Shown: positions 1 to 9,092 of the stretch, in pieces | Position numbering within the stretch: the first letter of the stretch is position 1 | Layout: each line of letters starts with the position of its first letter | DNA from: Gordonia alkanivorans NBRC 16433 | Lineage (GTDB): Bacteria > Actinomycetota > Actinomycetes > Mycobacteriales > Mycobacteriaceae | Length of the DNA stretch: 64,000 nt | Direction of reading: 5' to 3' | Assembly (NCBI RefSeq): GCF_000225505.1 | Contig: NZ_BACI01000077.1 | Location: 18,184 to 82,183 of the forward strand | The notes under the pieces: generated by a model | Seen by the model: only the letters and a program-made list of their open reading frames with translations | Told to the model about the DNA's origin: nothing | Database searches by the model: none | Translations under genes and position numbers: made by a program

Positions 1-88
1 GCAGGTCACGGGACACTCTGGTGCAGCCGCGCCGCATGCCAGGCCGGTAGTCGGCCGGTCCCTGTGACATCGAGGATACCGCCCGTGC
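1..88. other. intergenic segment at window edge
   Basis: No gene is visible here. In mycobacteria nrdR lies on this side of the lexA-linked LysM gene, but its start is not visible, so this is probably the spacer before it. Confidence 0.4.
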
Positions 89-625
89 TCAGTGGTACCG
101 GGGGGCGAGCAGCGGCTGACCGACGCGCAGCCCGCTCGACGGGAGGTCGTTCAGCTGGATGATCTCGTCGACGACCGCCTCACGCGGCATCTCGGGGGCG
201 ACGCGCGATGCGATGGTGCTCAGCGAGTCGCCCGACCGCACGTGTACGACCTCGGTGCCGACCGAAGAAGGTGTGACCGTCGCGGCGTAGTTCTGACCGA
301 CGACCGCGATGACCCACACGGCCAGAGCGAGCCCGACGCCGGCGAGAATTGCCGTCGCCGTGCGCCGACGCCGCCGGATGACGGCCGAGGGCGCGGTATG
401 CGCAACACGCGAGACGGGTACGACCGGTGCACGACCCCGCATACCGACCGGCGAGGCGCACCGGGTGGAGGCGACCCGGCGGACCCGGACCGCCGACTCC
501 GGCACCGGACGCCCGTCGACGGGCCGGCGGCCGTCGCCGCGGCGCATCGGGCGCGGACGCTCCAGGACGTCACCACGGACCGAATCGGTGGAGCGGTCGG
601 GGTCGATGAGAGTGGCGGTGCGCAT
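89..625 (-). CDS. LysM-domain membrane protein, SOS-linked
   Basis: A 178-aa protein. Residues 1-88 are an Arg/Pro-rich cytoplasmic region, about 90-110 form one membrane helix, and about 126-175 are a LysM peptidoglycan-binding domain (V-H-V-R-S-G-D-S-L at its start). It sits back to back with lexA, as the M. tuberculosis gene Rv2719c (DNA-damage-induced, implicated in cell-wall hydrolysis and division control) does. The likely role is therefore a wall-associated factor made during the SOS response. No catalytic hydrolase domain can be seen beyond LysM. The start is supported by a GGAGG a few bases upstream of ATG. A LexA-like box lies about 90 bp upstream. LysM assignment is firm; the SOS function is inferred from position and box. 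Confidence 0.85.
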   Translation of the reverse strand: MRTATLIDPDRSTDSVRGDVLERPRPMRRGDGRRPVDGRPVPESAVRVRRVASTRCASPVGMRGRAPVVPVSRVAHTAPSAVIRRRRRTATAILAGVGLALAVWVIAVVGQNYAATVTPSSVGTEVVHVRSGDSLSTIASRVAPEMPREAVVDEIIQLNDLPSSGLRVGQPLLAPRYH

Positions 626-714
626 GATGCCCTCCGTGTTTCCGGTCGAACGCTTGTCCGTGCTCCGACTGCGTCGTCGGCGTTCGAACTGTTCGATTGT
701 CGATCATCTGTTCG

Positions 715-730
715 ATGAACTGATGTTCGA
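715..730 (-). promoter_or_regulatory. LexA-like box facing the LysM gene
   Basis: Read on the minus strand this is TCGAACATCAGTTCAT, matching 10 of 12 conserved positions of the actinobacterial SOS box TCGAAC-N4-GTTCGA, with a perfect first half. Further GTTCGA half sites lie at 682, 691 and 710, so LexA may contact several half sites here. Confidence 0.55.
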
Positions 731-768
731 TTTGTAGCACGGCACTCCGACACTTGTCTCGCAACACG

Positions 769-784
769 TCGAACAAATGTTTGA
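769..784 (+). promoter_or_regulatory. LexA box of lexA
   Basis: TCGAACAAATGTTTGA matches the mycobacterial SOS box at 11 of 12 conserved positions. It overlaps the -35 element of the lexA promoter, so bound LexA would block RNA polymerase (autorepression). Confidence 0.85.
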
Positions 785-809
785 TGCGGTCGGCATTCTC
801 GGCTAGGGT
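781..809 (+). promoter_or_regulatory. lexA promoter
   Basis: TTGATG at 781-786, a 17-bp spacer and TAGGGT at 804-809 form a housekeeping-type promoter. It would start transcription near 816, giving a leader of about 45 nt before lexA. Confidence 0.65.
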
Positions 810-862
810 CGTCGTCAGACAAGCGATCTACCAGCACGTTCGGAATCGAGAGGAACCCGATC

Positions 863-1570
863 ATGAGCGATGACGGCGGTAAGCGCACCGGAGCGCGGGG
901 CGCCGACGAGCCCGTCGCCCCGGCAGACATGGCGGCGGCCGAGGCCTCGCTGACGCCGCGGCAGCGCGGAGTTCTCGAGGTGATCCGCAAATCCGTGCGC
1001 GAGCGCGGTTACCCGCCGAGCATCCGCGAGATCGGTGACGAGGTGGGTCTCACGTCGACCTCCTCCGTCGCCCACCAACTGCGGACGCTCGAACGCAAGG
1101 GCCTCCTCAAGCGCGACGCGAATCGTCCGCGAGCGGTCAACATCGCACCGAGCGAGCCGCCGACGCCCACCTCACCGACCGGTGGTGCGCTACCCGAGCC
1201 CACCTTCGTGCCGGTGCTCGGCCGGATCGCCGCAGGCGGCCCGATCCTCGCGGAAGAAGCCGTCGAGGACGTCTTCCCGCTCCCCCGCGAGCTCGTCGGC
1301 GAGGGTTCGCTGTTCCTGCTGAAGGTCGTCGGTGAGTCGATGATCGACGCCGCGATCTGCGACGGCGACTGGGTGGTCGTCCGCCAGCAGAACGTGGCCG
1401 ACAACGGCGACATCGTGGCCGCGATGATCGACGGCGAGGCCACGGTCAAGACCTTCAAACGCCAGAAGGGTCATGTCTGGCTGATGCCGCACAACGAGCT
1501 GTTCGACCCGATCCCGGGCGACGAGGCCGTGATCCTCGGCAAGGTCGTCACCGTGATGCGGCGTATCTGA
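863..1570 (+). CDS. lexA: LexA repressor
   Basis: SOS-response repressor of 235 aa. The N-terminal winged helix (about 30-92) contains the Y-P-P-S-I-R-E-I segment. The linker leads to the autocleavage site Ala124-Gly125 within R-I-A-A-G-G. The C-terminal S24 peptidase domain carries the catalytic dyad Ser159 (G-E-S-M) and Lys196 (T-V-K). RecA filaments stimulate self-cleavage, which releases the regulon. An AGAGGA about 9 nt before the ATG supports the start. The 3' end overlaps the 3' end of convergent ptsI by 23 bp. Confidence 0.97.
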   Translation: MSDDGGKRTGARGADEPVAPADMAAAEASLTPRQRGVLEVIRKSVRERGYPPSIREIGDEVGLTSTSSVAHQLRTLERKGLLKRDANRPRAVNIAPSEPPTPTSPTGGALPEPTFVPVLGRIAAGGPILAEEAVEDVFPLPRELVGEGSLFLLKVVGESMIDAAICDGDWVVVRQQNVADNGDIVAAMIDGEATVKTFKRQKGHVWLMPHNELFDPIPGDEAVILGKVVTVMRRI

Positions 1571-3248
1571 CCTCTTCGTTCTCGAGAACCGCGGCGGCAG
1601 CCTCGCGCGCCGCAGCCGGATCGGTGGTGGCGAGCGCGGCTGTCGCCGCGTTTTCGCAGGTCGACCGTGAGACGCCGCCGAGGCGGGCACCGACCGCGGC
1701 GGCCGCCACCGGAGCACTCGACAGCGAGGTGACACCCAACCCGACGAGCACACAGGCGAGGATCGGGTCCGCCGCGGCCTCGCCGCACACGCCCACCGGT
1801 TTCCCCTGATCCCGTCCGGCCCGCGCGACCGTCGCGATGAGGTGCAGGACCGCCGGCTGCCACGGATCGGTCAGCGATGCGAGATCGGCCGACATCCGGT
1901 CGGCGGCCATCGTGTACTGCGTGAGGTCGTTGGTGCCGATCGAGACGAAGTCGACCTCGGCCAGGATCGCCGGCGCGAGGATCGCGGCGGCGGGGACCTC
2001 GATCATCACCCCGGCGACCAGTCCGCGTTCCCGTACCTGAGCGGCGAAGGCGGCCGCCTCGGCCGGTGAGGCGATCATCGGCGCCATGACCCAGGGGCTC
2101 GTCTCGGAACCCTCCGCGGCGCGTGTGATCGCGTCGAGCTGATGGGCACGGATCTCGGGGTGTGCCAAGGCGATCCGGTCGCCGCGCACACCGAGCGCCG
2201 GGTTGGCCTCCTCGGGCTGGTGCACGAAGCGCAGCGGCTTGTCCGAGCCGGCGTCGAGCGTACGGATGACGACCCTGCGGCCGCCGAACGCGTCGAGCAC
2301 CTCGCGATAGATGTCCGCCTGTTCCTCCACCGACGGCTCGTCGGCGCGTTCGAGGAAGGCCAGTTCGGTGCGGAACAGTCCGACGCCCTCCACCGGATGA
2401 TCGGTGGCCGCACGGGCCGACGATCCGTCGGCGACGTTGGCCAGGATCGCCACCTCCACACCGTCGGCGGTGCGACCCGGGCCCGACCAGCCGGCGACCC
2501 GTGCGGCCTGACGCGTGTACTCGTCGACACGGGCCCGCGCGGCGGCGTTGTCGGGTTGCACGACGATCTCGCCTGTCGTGCCGTCCACGAGTATCACCGT
2601 GCCCGAGTCGATCCCGGCGAGACCGGGGACCGCGACGACACACGGGATGCCGAGCTGCCGGGCGATGATCGCGGTGTGGCTGGTGGGCCCGCCCAGGCGG
2701 GTGACCAGCGCGATGGTGGTGGCGGGATCGAGCCCCGCGGTGTCGGCGGGCGCGAGGTCGTCGGCGAGGAGGACCGAGGGCACGTCCGGCGTGGGCACGC
2801 CGGGCTCGGGGAGGCCCAGGAGTTCGGCGAGGACGCGGTCGCGGACGTCGTTGAGATCGGTGACGCGCTCGGCCATGAGCCCACCGAGCTTGGTGAACAC
2901 GGCGGCGAACTGTTCAGTGGCGGCGACGGCGGCCGACGGCGCCGAGGCGCCCTTGGCGATCAGACCCGAGGCGGCACCGATCCAGCCGCGGTCCTCCGCG
3001 AGTCCGGCCGTTGCGGTGAGCACCTCGGCGGCGACGCCGGTGTTCTGCGATGCACGCTCACGTAGGCGCGCGGCGACCGCGGCCGCCGCGGCGGTGAACC
3101 GTTCGGCCTCGTCGGCGCGACGGTCCTCGGCGATCTCGACGCCTGCGCCCAGTGCCTCTGCGGAGTGGTCGGGTCGGCGTCCCGGCCAGAGTGCGGGCCC
3201 GAGAGCCACACCACCGACAACCGGCGTCCCCGTCAGAATCTGCGTCAT
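1548..3248 (-). CDS. ptsI: PTS enzyme I (phosphoenolpyruvate-protein phosphotransferase)
   Basis: General cytoplasmic PTS enzyme that takes phosphate from phosphoenolpyruvate and passes it to HPr. The protein is 566 aa, the usual length. The phospho-histidine is His191 in G-G-P-T-S-H-T-A. The C-terminal TIM-barrel PEP-binding domain includes the G-T-N-D-L-T-Q-Y signature and the catalytic Cys488 in V-G-V-C-G-E. The frame continues upstream of the chosen ATG, but those 30 codons are unlike the family; M-T-Q-I-L begins where enzyme I normally starts. The gene diverges from fruR-fruK-fruA-ptsH, so all phosphotransfer proteins for fructose uptake are together. Confidence 0.95.
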   Translation of the reverse strand: MTQILTGTPVVGGVALGPALWPGRRPDHSAEALGAGVEIAEDRRADEAERFTAAAAAVAARLRERASQNTGVAAEVLTATAGLAEDRGWIGAASGLIAKGASAPSAAVAATEQFAAVFTKLGGLMAERVTDLNDVRDRVLAELLGLPEPGVPTPDVPSVLLADDLAPADTAGLDPATTIALVTRLGGPTSHTAIIARQLGIPCVVAVPGLAGIDSGTVILVDGTTGEIVVQPDNAAARARVDEYTRQAARVAGWSGPGRTADGVEVAILANVADGSSARAATDHPVEGVGLFRTELAFLERADEPSVEEQADIYREVLDAFGGRRVVIRTLDAGSDKPLRFVHQPEEANPALGVRGDRIALAHPEIRAHQLDAITRAAEGSETSPWVMAPMIASPAEAAAFAAQVRERGLVAGVMIEVPAAAILAPAILAEVDFVSIGTNDLTQYTMAADRMSADLASLTDPWQPAVLHLIATVARAGRDQGKPVGVCGEAAADPILACVLVGLGVTSLSSAPVAAAAVGARLGGVSRSTCENAATAALATTDPAAAREAAAAVLENEEVRYAASR

Positions 3249-3271
3249 GTGACCACGGTTACAAATTCTTC

Positions 3272-3301
3272 TTGACTTGTCAACATAAACAGGCGTAAAC
3301 A
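3272..3301 (+). promoter_or_regulatory. candidate fruR promoter and DeoR-type operator
   Basis: This spacer between divergent ptsI and fruR is AT-rich compared with its surroundings. TTGACT (3272-3277) and TAAACA (3296-3301) are 18 bp apart and could be a promoter for fruR. TAAACA also occurs at 3286-3291, exactly 10 bp from the second copy. On the other strand these read TGTTTA, the type of helically phased repeat that DeoR-family repressors often bind. TTGAC-TT-GTCAA adds an inverted repeat. Binding by FruR is inference. Confidence 0.45.
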
Positions 3302-3384
3302 CAATTACTACAACACGCAAAGCCACATGTTCCCACATTGGACGGCCCGATCAGCGCCACGGGAACGATCAGAACGGAGCCGGT

Positions 3385-4155
3385 GTGTACGCCGAGGAGA
3401 GACAGCAGGCCATCGCCGAGGAGGTACGCGTCGCAGGACGCGCCTCGGTCGCCGAGCTCGCCGCGAAGTTCGACGTGACCAGTGAGACGGTCCGCCGCGA
3501 CCTCGCGGTGCTCGAACGTGCCGGGCACCTGCAGCGAGTCCACGGCGGTGCCGTCCGCCCCGAGGTCCTGCGCGTGATCGGTGAACTCGGCATCGACGAG
3601 CGCGAGACGGAACAGACCGAGGAGAAGGCCGCGATCGGCCGTGCCGCGCTTCGTTTCCTCCCGCCCGACGGCGGATCGGTGCTCTTCGACGCCGGCACCA
3701 CCACCTTCCGGGCCGCCGAGGCCATGCCGCGCGACCGCGATCTCACACTGATCACCAACAGCCTCCCGATCGCCGGGCTGCTCGCCGGACGCCATGCCGA
3801 CGGTCTCCACTCCCTCGGCGGTCGCGTCCGCGGACTCACGCAGGCGACGGTCGGCGCCGAAACGGTCGCCGCGCTCGGCCGACTCCGCGTGACGACCGCG
3901 TTCATCGGCACCAACGGCCTGAGCGAGGCGCACGGTCTGTCCACCCCCGATCCCGACGAGGCGGCGGTGAAGGCGGCGATGGTCGCCGCAGCCCGCCGCG
4001 TCGTCGTCCTCGCCGACAGTTCGAAGATGGAGCGCGAGGAGCTGTCCGGTTTCGCCGGCATCGACGACATCGACGTTCTCATCACCGATTCCGGCGTCGA
4101 TCCGCAGTTCTCGGCCGCACTGTCCGCCCGCGGCGTCGAGGTCGTGATCGCGTGA
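3385..4155 (+). CDS. fruR: DeoR-family transcriptional regulator of the fructose PTS
   Basis: A 256-aa DeoR-type repressor. The N-terminal winged helix (about 1-57) has the family signature V-T-S-E-T-V-R-R-D-L. The C-terminal part is a sugar-phosphate sensor fold (D-A-G-T-T near residue 112). The start is GTG, with CGGAG a few bases upstream. Its stop overlaps the fruK start by 4 bp (GTGA), so the two are translationally coupled. DeoR proteins in this position usually repress fructose PTS genes and are relieved by fructose 1-phosphate or a related phosphate. The fruR name rests on context. Confidence 0.85.
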   Translation: MYAEERQQAIAEEVRVAGRASVAELAAKFDVTSETVRRDLAVLERAGHLQRVHGGAVRPEVLRVIGELGIDERETEQTEEKAAIGRAALRFLPPDGGSVLFDAGTTTFRAAEAMPRDRDLTLITNSLPIAGLLAGRHADGLHSLGGRVRGLTQATVGAETVAALGRLRVTTAFIGTNGLSEAHGLSTPDPDEAAVKAAMVAAARRVVVLADSSKMEREELSGFAGIDDIDVLITDSGVDPQFSAALSARGVEVVIA

Positions 4156-5111
4156 TCCTCACCGTCTCCGCCAATCCCAGCGTCGACCGCACCCTCGAAC
4201 TCGCCACCCCGCTGCGACGCGGCGAGGTCCAGCGGGCCGGCGTCGTCCGCGCCGAACCGGGCGGCAAGGGCGTCAACGTCGCCCGCACCGTCGCCGCCGC
4301 CGGTCTCTCGACACGGGCCCTGCTGCCCGCTCGCACCGGCGACCCCCTGCTCGCCGCGCTCGACGACCTCGGACTCCCCTACGACGCCGTCCCCGTCGAC
4401 GGCGAGGTCCGTTCCAACGTCACCATCGCCGAATCCGACGGCACCACCACGAAGATCAACGCCCCGGGCGTGACCCTGACAGCAGCTCAGCTCGAGTCGC
4501 TGTCCACTCTGATCCGCACCCACGCGAACGGCGCGGAGTGGGTCACGCTGTGTGGATCACTTCCACCCGGCGTGCCGGAGGACTGGTACCGGACGGTCGC
4601 CGACGCGCTGGTCACCGCCGGATGCCGCGTGGCCGTGGACACCTCGGGAGCACCGTTGCGCGCAGCCGCGGCAGGACGTGTCGACCTGATCAAACCCAAC
4701 GAGGACGAACTCGCCGAACTCACCGGCGCCGATGCCGCCGAGCTCCGTGATTCCCTGTCGCGCAACGATCTCCGGCCGGTCGTGACCGCCTCGCAGGCCC
4801 TTGTCGAGCAGATCGGCGGCAGCGTCCTGGCGACGCTGGGGGCGCGGGGCGCCGTCCTCGTCACCGCTGCGGGCACTTGGTGCGCGACCCCACCGCCGAT
4901 CGTCCCGCGCAGCACCGTCGGCGCGGGCGACTCGTCCCTGGCCGGCTTCCTCATCGCCCAGACGCGCGGTGCGTCGGCTCCGGAATGTCTCCGCTCCGCC
5001 GTCGCCTACGGTTCGGCGGCCGCCGCGCTCGCCGGCACCGCCTCCCCCACTCCCGATCATCTCGACCTGTCCGGGGTCACGATCACGGAACTCTCCGGGG
5101 CCGGCCGATGA
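4152..5111 (+). CDS. fruK: 1-phosphofructokinase
   Basis: PfkB/ribokinase-family kinase of 319 aa that converts fructose 1-phosphate, the product of the fructose PTS, to fructose 1,6-bisphosphate with ATP. It has the G-G-K-G-V-N-V-A-R motif at about 37-45 and the C-terminal G-A-G-D motif with catalytic Asp260. Its GTG start overlaps the fruR stop. It is followed 67 bp later by fruA, and the product-substrate link between the two genes is direct. Confidence 0.94.
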   Translation: MILTVSANPSVDRTLELATPLRRGEVQRAGVVRAEPGGKGVNVARTVAAAGLSTRALLPARTGDPLLAALDDLGLPYDAVPVDGEVRSNVTIAESDGTTTKINAPGVTLTAAQLESLSTLIRTHANGAEWVTLCGSLPPGVPEDWYRTVADALVTAGCRVAVDTSGAPLRAAAAGRVDLIKPNEDELAELTGADAAELRDSLSRNDLRPVVTASQALVEQIGGSVLATLGARGAVLVTAAGTWCATPPPIVPRSTVGAGDSSLAGFLIAQTRGASAPECLRSAVAYGSAAAALAGTASPTPDHLDLSGVTITELSGAGR

Positions 5112-5178
5112 GATGAAGCCGATCCCGCGCCCACAGGACCCCCACAAACCCCCGACCCACATTGCCGAAGGACATCCC

Positions 5179-7242
5179 ATGACCGAGCAGATCATCACCG
5201 CGCAGACGGTGAGTCTCGACGTCGACGCCGGCGCCGACCCCGCCGCCGTCATCACCACTCTCGCCGATGCTCTGGCCGCGGCCGGACGGACCACCGATCC
5301 CGCCGACCTGGCCCGGGCGGCACTCGAGCGAGAGGCCAAGTCCGCCACCGGACTACCCGGTGGCATCGCGATCCCGCACGCCCGCACCGCATCGGTGACG
5401 TCGGCGAGCCTCGCCATGGCGCGCCTGTCCCGCAAGGTCGACTTCGGCGCACCCGACGGTCCGGCGGATCTCGTCTTCCTCATCGCCGCCCCCGAGGGCG
5501 GTGCGGCCGCGCACATGAAACTGCTGAGTTCCCTGGCGCGCTCGCTCGTCCGCCCCGACTTCGTGGCGAGCCTCCGCGAGGCCGAGACCGACGACCGCGT
5601 CATCGAACTGGTCACCGCGGCCATCGATCCCGACGCCGGGAAGGCCGCCACTCCCCCGGCAGCCCCGGCGGCGAGGGAGACCCCGGCCGCCACCGAGAAG
5701 CGCAGCGAGACGGTCTCCGAGAACCGGCCGCGCATCCTCGCGATCACCGCCTGCCCCACCGGGATCGCGCACACCTACATGGCCGCGGACGCACTGAAGT
5801 ACGCTGCCGAACGGGCCGGGGTCGACTTCGCGGTGGAGACGCAGGGCTCCTCGGCCACCACACCGTTCGATCCCGAGGTCATCGCGTCCGCCGACGCCGT
5901 CATCTTCGCCACCGACATCGGGGTCAAGGGCAAGGGCCGCTTCCACGGCAAGCCGGTGATCGCCTCGGGCGTCAAGCGCGCCATCAACGAACCCGACACG
6001 ATGATCGCCGAAGCCGTTGCGGCCGGACGGAATCCGGATGCGGCTCGCGTGACCGACGACGGCGGCACCGAGTCCGCCGAGGCGGGTTCATCCGGCGTCG
6101 GACTGGCCGGGCGCACCCGTCAGGCACTCATGACCGGTGTCAGCTACATGATCCCGTTCGTCGCGGCGGGCGGTCTGCTCATCGCGCTGGGCTTCCTGCT
6201 CGCGGGCTACGAGATCGCCAACAGTACGCTCGATGCCGGCGGTTCCCTCAACGACGCCGCCTTCATCGCCCTGAACAACAGCCTCTGGGATCTCCCCTCC
6301 GGGGGTCTCCTCCAGTACCTCGGCGCGGTCAGTTTCGCGATCGGGTCGGGGGTGATGGGACTCGCCGTCCCGGTCCTGGCCGGGTACATCTCCTTTGCGA
6401 TCGCCGATCGTCCCGGCATCGCACCCGGTTTCGTCGCGGGCATCGTGTCCCTCGCAGTCGGCGCGAGCTTCATCGGCGCACTCATCGGCGGCCTCATCGC
6501 CGGTGCCGCGTGCCTGTGGATCTCGCGACTCCCCGTGCCGCAGTGGGCCCGTGGACTGATGCCGGTCGTGGTCATCCCGTTGTTCGGCAGCCTGATCGTC
6601 GGCGGTCTGCTCTACCTGGTTCTCGGCAAGCCGCTCGCCTGGCTGACCGAGCAGATGAACTCCGGACTCGAGAGCATGTCCGGCGGATCGGCCGTCGTCC
6701 TGGGCATCGTGCTCGGTCTGATGATGTGCTTCGACCTCGGCGGCCCGGTCAACAAGACCGCCTACCTGTTCGCCACCGCCGGTATCGCCGATGCCGCGAC
6801 CGCCGGTCCCGCACAGTTCCAGATCATGGCCGCCGTCATGTGTGCCGGCATGGTCCCGCCGCTCGCCCTGGCGCTCGCAACGGTGTTGCGTCCCGGCCTG
6901 TTCACCGAACCCGAACGCGAGAACGGCAAGGCCGCATGGCTTCTCGGGGCGTCGTTCATCTCCGAGGGCGCCATCCCGTTCGCCGCGGCCGACCCGTTCC
7001 GAGTCATCCCGTCGATGATGGCCGGCGGCGCCCTTTCCGGCGCACTGATCATGGCATTCGGTGTCGAGCTCCGCGCCCCGCACGGCGGCATCTTCGTCTT
7101 CTTCGCCATGAACAGCTGGGTGCTGTTCCTCGTGGCCCTGCTCGCCGGCACCGTCCTGAGCGCGGTCGTGGTGATCGCGGCGAAGCAGTTCGGCCGGACC
7201 CGCGAGATCGCCGCGGCCGATCTCGAGGCCGTGGCAGCCTGA
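5179..7242 (+). CDS. fruA: PTS fructose transporter subunit IIABC
   Basis: Membrane permease-kinase of 687 aa that imports fructose and phosphorylates it at C1. Domains run IIA (1-150, phospho-His67 in I-P-H-A), a Pro/Ala/Glu linker, IIB (about 184-285, phospho-Cys192 in T-A-C-P-T-G-I-A-H), then a multi-helix IIC domain from about 315. The open frame runs much further upstream, through fruK, but the protein begins at the M-T-E-Q-I-I ATG because earlier residues are shadow sequence of fruK. The gene lies between fruK and ptsH in one operon. Confidence 0.95.
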   Translation: MTEQIITAQTVSLDVDAGADPAAVITTLADALAAAGRTTDPADLARAALEREAKSATGLPGGIAIPHARTASVTSASLAMARLSRKVDFGAPDGPADLVFLIAAPEGGAAAHMKLLSSLARSLVRPDFVASLREAETDDRVIELVTAAIDPDAGKAATPPAAPAARETPAATEKRSETVSENRPRILAITACPTGIAHTYMAADALKYAAERAGVDFAVETQGSSATTPFDPEVIASADAVIFATDIGVKGKGRFHGKPVIASGVKRAINEPDTMIAEAVAAGRNPDAARVTDDGGTESAEAGSSGVGLAGRTRQALMTGVSYMIPFVAAGGLLIALGFLLAGYEIANSTLDAGGSLNDAAFIALNNSLWDLPSGGLLQYLGAVSFAIGSGVMGLAVPVLAGYISFAIADRPGIAPGFVAGIVSLAVGASFIGALIGGLIAGAACLWISRLPVPQWARGLMPVVVIPLFGSLIVGGLLYLVLGKPLAWLTEQMNSGLESMSGGSAVVLGIVLGLMMCFDLGGPVNKTAYLFATAGIADAATAGPAQFQIMAAVMCAGMVPPLALALATVLRPGLFTEPERENGKAAWLLGASFISEGAIPFAAADPFRVIPSMMAGGALSGALIMAFGVELRAPHGGIFVFFAMNSWVLFLVALLAGTVLSAVVVIAAKQFGRTREIAAADLEAVAA

Positions 7243-7319
7243 AGTCCAGACCCCGACGCGCGACCACATCGCCACGCACAACCACCAACCGACAAGCAAT
7301 CGCCAACACAGGAGGCACC

Positions 7320-7580
7320 ATGCCCAGCACCACCGTCACCGTCGGATCGGCAGTCGGCCTGCACGCCCGGCCGGCCACGATCATCGCCGAGGCCGTCGCC
7401 GACACCGGCAGCACCGTGACCCTCGGACTCGAGGGCGGCGACCCGGTCGACGCCGGTTCCGCGCTGATGATCATGACGCTCGGCGCCGAGAAGGGCACCC
7501 GGGTCGTGGTGACCGCCGAGGACCAGGCGGCGCTCGACAAGATCGTCACCCTCGTCGAAACCGACCTGGATGCCGACTGA
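7320..7580 (+). CDS. ptsH: PTS phosphocarrier protein HPr
   Basis: Small cytoplasmic phosphocarrier of 86 aa between enzyme I and the IIA domain of FruA. The active site is His15 in G-L-H-A-R-P-A. A serine is present near position 47 (D-A-G-S-A-L), where low-GC Gram-positives have the regulatory serine, but the surrounding sequence differs, so regulatory phosphorylation cannot be assumed. AGGAGG lies 5-6 nt before the ATG. It is the last gene of the fru operon and its stop is 3 bp from the stop of convergent hflX. Confidence 0.95.
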   Translation: MPSTTVTVGSAVGLHARPATIIAEAVADTGSTVTLGLEGGDPVDAGSALMIMTLGAEKGTRVVVTAEDQAALDKIVTLVETDLDAD

Positions 7581-7583
7581 CAG

Positions 7584-9041
7584 CTAGACCTCGAGGTCCG
7601 CGATCTCGCCCGCGAAAGCGGCCGGGACGCGGACCTTCATGGTGGTACCCGACTCGGTGTGCTCGGAGGTGAGGACCTCGCCCTCGCTGTGGATCCGGGA
7701 GACGATGTCGCCGCGGGAGAACGGCACCTCGATGGTGAGCTCGACGTCTTCGCGGCCCACGAACTCGCGGACCCGGTCGAACAGTTCGGGCAGTCCCTCG
7801 CCGGTGCGTGCCGAGACGAACACCGCGTCGGCGCCGACCGCGCCGCGCAGCTCGGTGAGCCGGTTACCGTCGATCGCGTCGATCTTGTTGATCACCAGCA
7901 GTTCCGGCGGCGCCTCCGCCTTCTCCTCGGCGACGACCTCGCTGATGACCTGACGTACCGCCGAGATCTGTTCCATCGGGAACGGATCCGATCCGTCGAC
8001 CACGTGCAGGAGCAGATCGGCGTCGACGACCTCCTCCAGCGTCGACCGGAACGCCTCGACGAGCTGGGTCGGCAGGTGGCGGACGAAACCGACCGTGTCG
8101 GTGAAGACCACGGCCCGCCCGTCGTCGAGGGTGGCCCGGCGCGTCGTCGGGTCGAGGGTCGCGAACAGCGCGTCCTGGACGAGCACACCGGCGCCGGTCA
8201 TCGCGTTGACCAGGCTCGACTTGCCGGCGTTGGTGTAGCCGGCGACGGTGATCGACGGGATGGCCGAACGGTTGCGCGCCGCACGCTTGGTGGTGCGCGC
8301 CTTCTTCATGTCGCGGATCTCGCGGCGCAGCTTGGCCATCCGCTCACGGATGCGCCGGCGGTCGGTCTCGATCTTGGTCTCACCGGGCCCACGCAGACCC
8401 ACACCGCCGTTGCTGCCGGCACGGCCACCGGCCTGCCGGGACATCGACTCACCCCAACCACGCAGGCGCGGGAGCATGTATTCCATCTGCGCCAGCGAGA
8501 CCTGCGCCTTGCCCTCTCGGGACGTGGCGTGCTGGGCGAAGATGTCGAGGATCAGGGCGGTCCGGTCGATGACCTTGACCTTGACGACCTTCTCCAGCGC
8601 GGTCAGCTGGGCGGGCGTGAGCTCACCGTCGCAGATGACGGTGTCGGCCCCGGTCGCCAGGACGATCTCGCGGAGTTCCTCGGCCTTGCCGCTACCGATG
8701 TAGGTCGCCGAGTCCGGCTTCGAACGGCGCTGTATCAACGCGTCGAGCACCTGCGAACCGGCGGTCTCCGCCAGGGCGGCGAGCTCGGCCATGTTGGCCT
8801 CGGCCGACGCGGCGCTGCCCTCGGTCCAGACACCGACGAGGACCACCTTCTCGAGGCGGAGCTGCCGGTACTCGACCTCGGTGACGTCGGTGAGTTCGGT
8901 GGAGAGCCCGGCGACGCGCTGGAGTGACGCACGCTCGGAGAGTTGGAGTTCGCCGACGGTCGGATCGTCGTCGCGGTGGGGGTCACCGGGGCGATCGTCG
9001 AGGTCCGCGTCGGACAGGATCTGTGCTGATGATTCGGTCAT
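7584..9041 (-). CDS. hflX: GTPase HflX
   Basis: Ribosome-associated GTPase of 485 aa, known in the family to split stalled or hibernating 70S ribosomes under stress. The N-terminal HflX domain is followed by a helical linker (R-R-I-R-E-R-M-A-K-L). The G domain has G1 (G-Y-T-N-A-G-K-S-S) near residues 266-274, G3 (D-T-V-G-F) and G4 (N-K-I-D). The first 55 or so residues are an acidic extension. It lies downstream of dapF on the same strand, the same neighbourhood as in mycobacteria. Confidence 0.93.
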   Translation of the reverse strand: MTESSAQILSDADLDDRPGDPHRDDDPTVGELQLSERASLQRVAGLSTELTDVTEVEYRQLRLEKVVLVGVWTEGSAASAEANMAELAALAETAGSQVLDALIQRRSKPDSATYIGSGKAEELREIVLATGADTVICDGELTPAQLTALEKVVKVKVIDRTALILDIFAQHATSREGKAQVSLAQMEYMLPRLRGWGESMSRQAGGRAGSNGGVGLRGPGETKIETDRRRIRERMAKLRREIRDMKKARTTKRAARNRSAIPSITVAGYTNAGKSSLVNAMTGAGVLVQDALFATLDPTTRRATLDDGRAVVFTDTVGFVRHLPTQLVEAFRSTLEEVVDADLLLHVVDGSDPFPMEQISAVRQVISEVVAEEKAEAPPELLVINKIDAIDGNRLTELRGAVGADAVFVSARTGEGLPELFDRVREFVGREDVELTIEVPFSRGDIVSRIHSEGEVLTSEHTESGTTMKVRVPAAFAGEIADLEV

Positions 9042-9092
9042 ACGGGATCCATGGTCTCACGCCCCGCCCCCGCCGAGCACGTGATTATCGGC

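Noticed and set aside
4801..5178. N-terminal extension of fruA by 126 codons
   Set aside because: It overlaps fruK in another frame and is Arg/Ser/Pro-rich shadow; the IIA domain starts at the ATG at 5179.
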